Below, piece after piece: positions 29,924 through 37,407 of a stretch of 54,474 nt of DNA. The position numbers were made by a program, and so were the translations under genes. The stretch is from Acidimicrobiaceae bacterium (lineage in GTDB: Bacteria; Actinomycetota; Acidimicrobiia; Acidimicrobiales; Aldehydirespiratoraceae): assembly GCA_026708645.1 (NCBI GenBank), contig JAPOUM010000016.1, positions 1 through 54,474 of the forward strand, given 5' to 3'. Every line of letters starts with the position of its first letter. Within the stretch, counting starts at the first letter, position 1. The notes under the pieces were generated by a model. The model was given only the letters and a program-made list of their open reading frames with translations, made no database searches and was not told the DNA's origin.

Positions 29924-30538
29924 TCAGGGGCGGGGACCGAACTCGGGACGCTCAGTGCGGGTGCGTTTCAGCTCCCAGAAGCCCGACACGCTCATCAGCG
30001 CTACCAAGGCGTCCCACATCGCCAGAGAGTCTTCGGTGGGCGGCACCCGAGTGATCACCGGCCCGAAATACCCCTGCTTGACGCCGTCGCGGTCGTTGAA
30101 GGCGATGATCGGGGTGCCCACGTCGTCGCCGACCAGGGCCAGGCCCCGGTCCATGCGCTCACGGATGCCGGCGTCCCATGCGTCTTCGTCGAAGGCGGCG
30201 GCGTGCGAGGCGTCGTAGCCGACCGTCGCCAAGGCCTCGGCTGCGGTGAAGCCGGTGTCGCCGTCGTGGTGGATGCGACGGCAGAACTCCCAGTAGAGCG
30301 GCCCCACCGCGTCGTCGCCGTCGGCGGCGCGCACCGACTCGAGCACCCTCAGCAGCCGCAGCGTGAAATACGACCTCTCGTAGTAGTCGGACTCAGGGTC
30401 GGGGTTGTTCTTGAACAGCAAGCTGATCGGCTGCCAAGTGATGTTCAGATCCCTGGCCGGCTGAACCTCGTCAACGACCCAACGGGCCGTCACCCAGCAC
30501 CAGGGTCAAAGCGGGTCGATCCAAAACTCGATGTCCAT
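29924..30538 (-). CDS. Mycothiol-dependent nitroreductase-like (Rv2466c/DsbA family), probable selenoprotein with Sec at codon 11
   Basis: 204 residues if the TGA at 30508-30506 is read as selenocysteine. From ATG 30538 (AAAGGA 7 bp upstream) the product begins MDIEFWIDPLUPWCWVTARW, matching the DPLCPWCW active site of Rv2466c with U replacing the first Cys. The rest follows the same family: LNITWQPISLLFKNN, GDDVGTPIIAF, GYFGPVITRVPP and the C-terminal ELKRTRTERPEF. Family enzymes are thioredoxin-fold oxidoreductases that use mycothiol to reduce disulfides or nitro compounds, with the N-terminal Cys as nucleophile. A gene caller would start at GTG 30493 and lose the active site. A bacterial SECIS-like hairpin lies 14-32 nt after the TGA. 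A nonsense mutation is the alternative. Confidence 0.85.
30473..30491 (-). promoter_or_regulatory. Putative bacterial SECIS hairpin
   Basis: In the mRNA, GACGGCCC (30491-30484) pairs with GGGUCGUU (30480-30473) around a three-base loop GUU (30483-30481): eight pairs, two of them G-U. The loop begins 22 nt after the UGA and its first base is G. This agrees with the bacterial SECIS consensus as I recall it: small apical loop with G in the first two positions, a 4-16 bp upper stem, and a UGA-loop distance of about 16-37 nt. Confidence 0.6.
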
Positions 30539-30676
30539 GAGAGTTCCTTTGCTAGATGTCGGGGAGGGTGCGGGTCTGATCTGGGGACGGGTCGGAGTCT
30601 CCAGCCGGTCGGAGTCCGGCCGGGAGTAGGTGGTCTGGAAGCGGGTGGTCTGGTGGCCGGGTCTGTCGGGGCGGGG

Positions 30677-31852
30677 TCAGGGCTTGCGCTCGGGCAGGCC
30701 GATGCGGGCGGCGCCGTCGGCCCATTTCGGCCAGCGCTCGCGGCTCTTGGCGGCGAGGCGGTGCATCAGGGCGACGGCGCCCGGGTCGTCATCTCCGGGC
30801 CGGGTCTCGATGACGCCGTCTCGCGCCATGGCGCCGATCACGGCCCGGCCCAGTTCGGTGCGCACGATGGTGAGGGTCCAGTCGGTGAGATCGCCTATGC
30901 CGCCGGTGGAGATGTCGGCGTGCTCGGCCGCGAAGTCGGGGCAGTGGTTGCAGCCTTCGCGAGTCCAGGCATGGCATTCCTTGAGGTTGATCTCATGATA
31001 TTCGCCGTCTTTGGTCCAGACCTGGAAGACGCCTTTGATGTTCATCTTGGCGATGCGTTCCTTGGGCAGCCCGTACTTCACCTCGAACAGCTCGTCGAAC
31101 AGCGAGTCGTCGAACGATTTAGAGCACAGCAGGCCGATGTTGAGCTTGATCGGCTTGCCGACTTTGCCCGCCTTACGGTGCCACATCACCGGCGCCACCG
31201 ACGTCTGGCAGCTCATGCCCACCAGCGCCAGTCTCTCCAAGCCCCGCTCTTTGGCTTCGGCCGCGGCGATGGTGTTGGCCGAGTAGGTGTAGCGGCTGCC
31301 CGCGCCGCGCAGCACCTCGTCGCGGTCGGTGGCGACCATCGGAAGCGCCTTCCAGCCGGGTTCGCCGTCGTCCAGCGTCTCCACCCCGCTGGTGAGGGCA
31401 CCGTCGATGACGTCGTTCTCGAGGCACCAGATCAAGATGGCCGACACCAGCCCGCCGTCTTGGCCCACCTCGTAGACGAAGTCGTCGGAGGCCCGGGTCA
31501 GCAGGATGTCGGAGTAGACGCCCGACATTTCGTCCGGGCGGCGCTCGCGTCCGAACAGGTGCATGTCGGCTTCAGGCTCCCACATGCGAAACCGCGGGCA
31601 GGCGCGGGTGCATGAGGTGCAGCCCTTGACGCCGTGGACGCAGTCGTCGGCGCCCAACTCCTCTTCGAGATGGAACGGCTTGTAGGCGCCCGGCTCGTGT
31701 GTGTAGCCGATCACGTCGTGAGGGCAGGCGATCACGCATCCGGCGCAGCCCGTGCACAGCCCCGAAGTGATCACCTCGTCGTGGAGCTCTTTCCACTGGT
31801 AAGTCCAGCGAGGCTTCGCAGCCGGGGCCGCGGCCGCATCGGTCACAGTCAT
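30677..31852 (-). CDS. FrhB-family coenzyme F420 hydrogenase/dehydrogenase beta-subunit-like protein
   Basis: 391 residues. N-terminal ferredoxin-like part with two clusters of Cys: CTGCAGCVIACP (near 33-44) and CTSCTRACP (near 78-86), able to hold two 4Fe-4S centres. The C-terminal FrhB domain follows (QDGGLVSAILIWCLENDVIDGALTSG..., SRYTYSANTI, LALVGMSCQTSV, EGCNHCPDFAAEHADISTGGIGD), which in the family binds FAD and reduces or oxidises F420 or ferredoxin. Precise reaction unknown. ATG 31852. It lies 138 bp upstream of, and in the same direction as, the nitroreductase gene, so the two redox genes may be co-transcribed. The 138-bp gap holds duplicated GTCGGAGTC and GGTGGTCTGG units. Confidence 0.88.
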   Translation of the reverse strand: MTVTDAAAAPAAKPRWTYQWKELHDEVITSGLCTGCAGCVIACPHDVIGYTHEPGAYKPFHLEEELGADDCVHGVKGCTSCTRACPRFRMWEPEADMHLFGRERRPDEMSGVYSDILLTRASDDFVYEVGQDGGLVSAILIWCLENDVIDGALTSGVETLDDGEPGWKALPMVATDRDEVLRGAGSRYTYSANTIAAAEAKERGLERLALVGMSCQTSVAPVMWHRKAGKVGKPIKLNIGLLCSKSFDDSLFDELFEVKYGLPKERIAKMNIKGVFQVWTKDGEYHEINLKECHAWTREGCNHCPDFAAEHADISTGGIGDLTDWTLTIVRTELGRAVIGAMARDGVIETRPGDDDPGAVALMHRLAAKSRERWPKWADGAARIGLPERKP

Positions 31853-31974
31853 GCACCCCCACGATAGTGGGCTTGAGGCTCATCTCGCCCAATCAGAAAC
31901 TGGACCGCCACTCGCAATGCAAGCTGGTGACGACGCGAACTCAAAGCAGGTTGGATCAAGTTGAGTCAGCGTGC

Positions 31975-32919
31975 ATGAACCGCAGCGGCGTAGACTGCCA
32001 AGCAACCGACAGCAAAGCGAAACTCTCTGATCCAGTGCTACTGATATCCGACTATGCGTCACAGCCAATGGAATTTTGGGCTGATGTCCGCACCGTCAGC
32101 CAAGGTGTCGGATACACCGTCAGAGGAGAAGATCGCATCAGAGTCCCGACTGCTGTTGAAGTAGCAGAGTATTATGATCGGTTAAATCTAAACTCGGGAC
32201 ATCTAGTGTCTGGGCGCATGTGGACCTCCACCGGACGCCTGTTGTTCGACTACCTTCGATACAGGGCGGAAGTGCTTGAGCAATCGGTGAAGCCGCTGCT
32301 CATGGATGCACAACAGGCAAAAGCTCTCTATGAGGTTCAACGCGATGAACTCCGCCCTCGCCTTGAACCCCCAATGAACAAGCAACGCGGGGAGAAGCGA
32401 CAGATAGCCTACTTGTCGGCGTTAGTCAATATGGCTGTAGAAGCAGCAATCCAGGGATACCCTTGTGACTACGATCCGAAGTCGTTGACGCTAGTGACAC
32501 AAGGCGATCGCCCACTGCGCACTCTAGCTCGAAGACTCGATGGAGCATTTCCATCTGTCGTAGATCCCGTGGCTATCTGGGAAGTCAAAGAATATTATCA
32601 CACGACAACATTCGGATCGCGCATTGCTGATGGGGTATACGAAACCCTGTTAGATGGAATGGAACTTAAGGAGTTGCGAGAAGCTTCCGGAATACATGTA
32701 CGCCATTATCTGATGATTGATGCCTACAAAACGTGGTGGGAAGACGGGAAGTCGTACTTGTGCAGAATGATAGATATGGCTTACATGGGATACGTTGATG
32801 AAGTACTGTTCGGACGTGAGGTAGTCGATAGAATCCCGCAGCTAGCAAAAGCGTGGATTACGGAACTCGAACTACGTCAACAACCCGGAACACCAAATCC
32901 CCAAAACAGGCTCTTGTGA
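31975..32919 (+). CDS. Probable type II restriction endonuclease (PD-(D/E)xK type)
   Basis: 314 residues from ATG 31975; the frame is open to GTG 31867, but that start is only 14 bp from the divergent FrhB-like gene. The most informative segment is VVDPVAIWEVKEYYHTTTFGSRIADGVYETLLDG: an Asp followed by ExK within a predicted core strand, as in PD-(D/E)xK nucleases. Its convergent neighbour is a DNA adenine methyltransferase. No other domain is recognised. Base composition is clearly lower in GC than the surroundings (about 45-50%) and codons are A/T-ending, indicating recent transfer. Recognition sequence unknown. The endonuclease call depends largely on the partner gene and this motif. Confidence 0.65.
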   Translation: MNRSGVDCQATDSKAKLSDPVLLISDYASQPMEFWADVRTVSQGVGYTVRGEDRIRVPTAVEVAEYYDRLNLNSGHLVSGRMWTSTGRLLFDYLRYRAEVLEQSVKPLLMDAQQAKALYEVQRDELRPRLEPPMNKQRGEKRQIAYLSALVNMAVEAAIQGYPCDYDPKSLTLVTQGDRPLRTLARRLDGAFPSVVDPVAIWEVKEYYHTTTFGSRIADGVYETLLDGMELKELREASGIHVRHYLMIDAYKTWWEDGKSYLCRMIDMAYMGYVDEVLFGREVVDRIPQLAKAWITELELRQQPGTPNPQNRLL

Positions 32920-33033
32920 TTCATCCTCTCGACCAATATAGGCTCAGGTTCCGCATCGCTGGCAGGTGCAGTGGGCTCACTCCATCTCTCTGTGCTTTGT
33001 TGCAGCAGTACTGCCTGACGACGGGCGAGTACT

Positions 33034-33879
33034 CTACCAAGTCAAGAGTAGGCGGTCTGTCACGACTTCGTTCTCCATCGTTTCGCCTCCTAGTTGGAAT
33101 CTACGAAGGTGCGAGTAGCCGCAGTTGACGCTCACTTCGCGTTCGAACAGATTGACTGGAAGGTCCAGGGCGATTCTAGTTTTACCAGTCTTCTTGGTAC
33201 CATCAATCGATAGAGCGACTTTCGCGCCGCGTTCTTTTGCTCCTTCTATCGCATGGAACAGTTCAACCAGCGAGAAGTGTTGAGCGCCGTACAGAATCGA
33301 TTGCGTATCAACGTAGGGAGGATCGCAATAGATGATGTCGCCGGATCCAGCCATAGCCATTGCTTCGCGGAAGTCCATGTGGGCGAAACCAGCGCCTTGA
33401 ACCCTCTCAGACCATATGTTGACTCGCTCCTCAAAAGATTCTGGAGTGATAGGCTTATGAACACCGATCGGAGTACTCATATAGCCGTCCAGGCGAAATC
33501 GTATGACTCCACCATAGCAAGATCTGCTCAAGAACAAGAGGTCAGCAGGATTCGGATTAGCATTGTATGAAGATTTGACTTCTTCGTATGCTTCGACGCG
33601 ATCGATTGCTTTATCGAGGCGCGCGTATCTTTCGCGATACCACTGGGTGAGAGTTTGAGGGTCTGAGCGTAATGTAATCCATATCTCGGCTAGCGGTTTG
33701 AAGCCATCACTTCCAAGAGCGGTGTGCGGTTTCACAACAGCAAGAACACCACCAGAACCTAGAAACGGTTCGTAGTAAGTTCGATATTCCGCTGGGAAAT
33801 AGCTTGCGATTTGATGACCGAAACGCTGCTTGTTGCCGACCCACTTAAGCAGCTGCGTCTTGAATGCGGGAGGGTTCAT
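33034..33879 (-). CDS. DNA adenine-N6 methyltransferase, Dam/D12 class
   Basis: 281 residues from ATG 33879; GTG 33909, with GGGAG upstream, is the longer option. Class D12 order: KTQLLKWVGNKQRFG at the N-terminus, motif I YYEPFLGSGGVLAVV (AdoMet binding), a target-recognition middle section, and the catalytic motif IV IIYCDPPYVDT. This would methylate adenine and protect host DNA from the nuclease encoded convergently at 31975-32919; 114 bp separate the two stops. GC content is low like its partner. The pair sits between the FrhB-like gene and tRNA-Arg, a common integration neighbourhood, but no integrase or att duplication was seen. Confidence 0.9.
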   Translation of the reverse strand: MNPPAFKTQLLKWVGNKQRFGHQIASYFPAEYRTYYEPFLGSGGVLAVVKPHTALGSDGFKPLAEIWITLRSDPQTLTQWYRERYARLDKAIDRVEAYEEVKSSYNANPNPADLLFLSRSCYGGVIRFRLDGYMSTPIGVHKPITPESFEERVNIWSERVQGAGFAHMDFREAMAMAGSGDIIYCDPPYVDTQSILYGAQHFSLVELFHAIEGAKERGAKVALSIDGTKKTGKTRIALDLPVNLFEREVSVNCGYSHLRRFQLGGETMENEVVTDRLLLTW

Positions 33880-33949
33880 CGTGCCGGTCCGAAGAAGTTC
33901 TTGTTGCACAGCGTGGTCGTCTCCCTCTCGCTGTAGGTCTGAATCTTCG

Positions 33950-34021
33950 CACCCCCGGCAGGATTCGAACCTGCGCGCACGGCTCCGGAGGCCGATGCTC
34001 TATCCCCTGAGCTACGGGGGC
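33950..34021 (-). tRNA. tRNA-Arg (anticodon CCG)
   Basis: Minus-strand cloverleaf of 72 nt. Acceptor GCCCCCG pairs with CGGGGGU, the D arm is GCUC...GAGC, the anticodon stem UCGGC/GCCGU encloses loop CUCCGGA with anticodon CCG, and the T arm is GCAGG-UUCGAAU-CCUGC. One weak pair occurs at the top of the anticodon stem (U-U). The 3' CCA is not encoded. It reads CGG Arg codons, frequent in this GC-rich DNA. Lies between the methyltransferase and argS, an apt neighbour. Confidence 0.95.
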
Positions 34022-34116
34022 TCGACGCGTCATGCTAGCGCTCAAGTGTGACACGGCGCTGACAGGCGCTGATCCGCCGTGCTCGAATGTGAGGTTTGCG
34101 TCGATAAGGTTGGCCG

Positions 34117-35727
34117 ATGCCGGATGTGCGCGACGGGTTGCGTGACGGGCTGCGCGCCGCTCTCGACGCTGCGGGCCTGGATGAGGCGCGGCCTGAGATC
34201 GAGATCGAGCGTCCCCGCGACCTTTCGCACGGCGACTGGTCGTCGAACATCGCCATGGTGATAGCGTCCGCGGCCGGTCGCCCACCGCGTGAGCTGGCCG
34301 CTCAGATGGCTGCCGAACTGAACGCCTGCCCGCCACCTCATGTGACGGCCGTGGAGGTCGCCGGGCCGGGTTTCATCAACTTCCGGCTGGCCGAGAGCTG
34401 GCTGCACGAAGTGCTCGCCGCGGCAGTCGAGGCCGGGGACGACGGCTACGCCCGCAGCAGTGAAGGCGCCGGCGCCCGTGTCAGCGTCGAGTTCGTCTCG
34501 GCCAACCCGACCGGGCCGCTGCACGCCGGCCACGGCCGCTGGGCCGCCTACGGCGACTCGCTGTGCCGCCTGTTGCAGCGCTGCGGATACGAGGTGTGCC
34601 GGGAGTTCTATGTCAACGACCGGGGCAGCCAGATCAAACTTTTCGCCGACTCCCTGGCGGCGCGCCGCCGAGGCGCGGAACCACCCGAAGACGGATACCA
34701 CGGGGCTTACGTCACGCAGTGGGCCGAGGAGATGCCCGCAGACGCTGACGCCCGCGACTGGGGGCTGCGGCGCGCCCGTCAGGACCAGGCCGACACTCTG
34801 GCGGCCATGAACGTGGCCTTCGACGTCTGCACGAGCGAGGCGGAACTGGTGGGCAGAGGAGCGATGGACGAAGCGCTCGACGAACTCCGCGGACGCGGCA
34901 TGGTCTATGAGCATGACGGCGCGGTGTGGCTCCGCACCAGCGAGTTCGGCGACAGCGCCGACCGAGTGCTGATCAAGAGCGATTCAGAGCCCACCTACTT
35001 CCTGCCCGACATCGCCTACCACCATGAGAAATTCTCGCGGGGCGACCTCGTGGTGGATGTTCTGGGCGCCGACCATCACGGTTACGTGCCCCGCATGAGA
35101 GCCGCGCTGGCGGCGCTGGGCCATGCGCCGGACTCTTACGAGGCGGTGATCGGCCAGAACGTCACTCTGCGGCGCGACGGGGTCGAGGTGCGCCTGGGAA
35201 AACGCGCCGGGAACATGGTGCTGGTGTCCGACCTCGTCGAGGAGGTGGGCCCCGATGTGACCAGGCTCGTGTATCTGCTGCAGTCGGTGGACACCACCCA
35301 GACCATCGACGTCGGCGTGGTGTCGGCGCAGTCCGCCGAGAACCCGGTCTACTACCTCCAGTACGCCCACGCCCGCATCCATTCCCTGGCTCGTCAGGCC
35401 CGGGCTCGGGACGTGATCCGGCCGCCGCTCGCAGAGACCGACCTGTCGGTGCTGGTGCATCAGCGCGAGCTGGAGGTGCTGCGGGTGCTGGCGTCGCTGC
35501 CCGACACGGTGACCGCCGCCATGCACGCCCGCGCCCCTCATCAGGTGACGGCCTGGGCCCGCGAACTGGCCGCGGCGTTCCACGGCTTCTGGCACGACTG
35601 CCCGATACTGCGCGACGACGTGGCCGACGATGAGCGCGGGGCGCGCCTGTGGCTCGTCGAAGCCACACGGATCGGTCTGGCTGTGGCTTTGGGCATTCTC
35701 GGAGTGTCCGCACCCGAACGGCTCTGA
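34117..35727 (+). CDS. argS: Arginyl-tRNA synthetase
   Basis: 536 residues, class I synthetase charging tRNA-Arg. N-terminal Arg-S additional domain (ERPRDLSHGDWSSNIAM..., AGPGFINFRL), the HIGH-type signature in NPTGPLHAGHGRWAAYGD, the catalytic core with VNDRGSQI and DVLGADHHGYVPRM, a KMSKS-equivalent region VRLGKRAGNMV, and the C-terminal DALR anticodon-binding domain ending in LGVSAPERL. Start GTG or ATG at 34117 with initial MPDVRDGLRDGL; a few residues of uncertainty. The stop is 4 bp before the likely lysA start, so the two are translationally linked. Confidence 0.95.
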   Translation: MPDVRDGLRDGLRAALDAAGLDEARPEIEIERPRDLSHGDWSSNIAMVIASAAGRPPRELAAQMAAELNACPPPHVTAVEVAGPGFINFRLAESWLHEVLAAAVEAGDDGYARSSEGAGARVSVEFVSANPTGPLHAGHGRWAAYGDSLCRLLQRCGYEVCREFYVNDRGSQIKLFADSLAARRRGAEPPEDGYHGAYVTQWAEEMPADADARDWGLRRARQDQADTLAAMNVAFDVCTSEAELVGRGAMDEALDELRGRGMVYEHDGAVWLRTSEFGDSADRVLIKSDSEPTYFLPDIAYHHEKFSRGDLVVDVLGADHHGYVPRMRAALAALGHAPDSYEAVIGQNVTLRRDGVEVRLGKRAGNMVLVSDLVEEVGPDVTRLVYLLQSVDTTQTIDVGVVSAQSAENPVYYLQYAHARIHSLARQARARDVIRPPLAETDLSVLVHQRELEVLRVLASLPDTVTAAMHARAPHQVTAWARELAAAFHGFWHDCPILRDDVADDERGARLWLVEATRIGLAVALGILGVSAPERL

Positions 35728-35731
35728 AACG

Positions 35732-37051
35732 GTGAGCGCTCCGGCGGGCACGGGCAGCGGCGTTTCGCAGGCGGCAGATTCGGCGATCGAGCGCCGGCTT
35801 CTGCCGGACAATCACGAAATGTCACAGGGGCGCGTCAGTATTGGGGGATGCGATCTGCTGGAACTGGCCCGCGAGCACGGCACGCCGTTGTTCGTCTACG
35901 ACGAGCAGCATCTGCGCAGCCGCTGCCAAGAAGCCCGCCGCGTCTTCGGCGACCGTGCGGCGTACGCGTCCAAAGCCTTCCTGTGCGTGGCCATGGCCCG
36001 TCTGGTCCACTCCGAGGGCTTGTGCCTGGATGTGGCCACCGGCGGCGAGATGCATGTGGCCCTGGCCGCTGGAGTGCCCGGGGACCGCCTGGTGCTGCAC
36101 GGCAACAACAAGTCGATGTCGGAGTTGCGTGCCGCTGTTGACGCGGGCGTGGGGCGCATAGTGGTGGACAGCTTCGACGAGTTGGACCGCCTCGACGCTC
36201 TGCACGCCGAGACGGGGAGCAGGCCCCCTGTGCTGCTGCGTTTCACGCCCGGCGTGGAAGCCCACACCCACGAATACCTGCTCACCGGCGCGGACGACTC
36301 CAAGTTCGGTTTCACGGTCTCGACCGGAGCGGCCGAAGCTGCGATGCGGAGGGCCCGGGCGTCGGGTTCGGTGGAAGTGCTCGGCGTCCATTCCCACATC
36401 GGCAGCCAGGTGCTCGACGCGTCGTCCTTCACCAAAGCCGTGGCTGTCATAGCCGCAGCAGCAGAGCCTTTCGGTGTGGATGAGATCTCCGTGGGAGGAG
36501 GCCTCGGCGTGCCCTACCTGAACGGCGAGACCGCGCCGACGATCACCCAGTGGGGCGAAGCGGTGCATGAGGCCTGCCGGGAGGCTGGAGTCACTGCGCG
36601 TGTCACCGCCGAGCCGGGGCGTTCGATCGCCGCGGCCGCCGCGGTCACGCTCTACACGGTGGGCACTGTCAAGACCATCGACGGCGTGCGCACCTACGTC
36701 GCGGTCGACGGCGGGATGAGCGACAACCCCAGACCGCTGCTCTACGGCAGCGGCTATGAGTTCTTCCTGCCGCGCTGCGCCGAGGAGCGTCGCAACAAGC
36801 TGGTGACCGTGGTGGGCATGCACTGCGAGTCCGGCGACACGCTGGCACGCGACGCTGCGGTGCCTTCCAGCATCGCGGTGGGAGACGTCCTGGCGTCGCC
36901 CGTGACCGGCGCCTACGGCCACTCGATGGGCTCGAACTACAACAAGGCGTTGCGGCCCGCGGTGGTTTTCGTCGAAGACGGCCGCTCGCGGCTGGTGGTG
37001 CGCCGCGAAACCCGCGACGACCTGCTGGCCTGCGAAATGTTCGACGCCTGA
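35732..37051 (+). CDS. lysA: Diaminopimelate decarboxylase
   Basis: 439 residues, PLP-dependent last step of lysine synthesis (meso-DAP to lysine). PLP Lys in AAYASKAFLCVAMA; HSHIGSQVLD, the glycine-rich phosphate loop VGGGLGVPY, AEPGRSI, DGGMSDNPRPLLY and the active-site CESGDTLA are all present. The start GTG 35732 was chosen: it lies 4 bp after the argS stop; the frame is open further upstream inside argS, but those residues are not lysA-like. About 30 residues precede the conserved domain. argS-lysA-hom-thrC is a common actinobacterial arrangement, here broken by about 12 kb of accessory genes. Confidence 0.95.
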   Translation: MSAPAGTGSGVSQAADSAIERRLLPDNHEMSQGRVSIGGCDLLELAREHGTPLFVYDEQHLRSRCQEARRVFGDRAAYASKAFLCVAMARLVHSEGLCLDVATGGEMHVALAAGVPGDRLVLHGNNKSMSELRAAVDAGVGRIVVDSFDELDRLDALHAETGSRPPVLLRFTPGVEAHTHEYLLTGADDSKFGFTVSTGAAEAAMRRARASGSVEVLGVHSHIGSQVLDASSFTKAVAVIAAAAEPFGVDEISVGGGLGVPYLNGETAPTITQWGEAVHEACREAGVTARVTAEPGRSIAAAAAVTLYTVGTVKTIDGVRTYVAVDGGMSDNPRPLLYGSGYEFFLPRCAEERRNKLVTVVGMHCESGDTLARDAAVPSSIAVGDVLASPVTGAYGHSMGSNYNKALRPAVVFVEDGRSRLVVRRETRDDLLACEMFDA

Positions 37052-37118
37052 CAACGAGCGATGCGCGGGCAGGCGAGAGTTCGTCATGCCGCGGCGTCGC
37101 CTGCCTTAGCCCGGACAG

Positions 37119-37223
37119 CTGCGGCAAGTCCACCCTGGGCGCGGTGAGAGCTCGTCGACGACGCAGCCGTGGAGGTCGCAGAGTTCATCAACGCTGCGGC
37201 AAGTCCACCCTGGGCGCGGTGAT
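37119..37223. repeat. Spaced 30-bp direct repeat downstream of lysA
   Basis: Two copies of a 30-bp sequence beginning GCTGCGGCAAGTCCACCC occupy 37119-37148 and 37194-37223, starts 75 bp apart and so in the same frame; each can encode CGKSTLGAV, a Walker A-like string. The frame stays open across both copies to TGA near 37320 but lacks domain structure beyond that. The rest of 37052-37407 shows no supportable gene; it may hold the remains of a P-loop gene or be a pure repeat. Confidence 0.8.
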
Positions 37224-37407
37224 GAGAACTCGTCTTATCGCAGCCATGTCGCTGCCGCTGTTGTGCGCTGCGCCCACGGGCCGCTCGGACACCGCCGAAA
37301 CACCGGCGTGCGGACGCTGACGGCGCCAGTATTCGCTCGGCCTCTTCGGCGGCGCGGGATGGCGCCGGGCACAGCGGTCGGCGCCTGCCTTGGCAGGGCC
37401 TCCAAGT

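Noticed and set aside
30493..30538. Reading the nitroreductase as a shorter protein starting at GTG 30493
   Set aside because: There is no ribosome binding site there, and the product would lack the first beta strand and active site of the thioredoxin fold; ATG 30538 has a good one and restores the family N-terminus.
31852..34021. Genomic island with integrase or att sites around the restriction-modification pair
   Set aside because: No integrase gene and no duplicated tRNA 3' end were found within the window.
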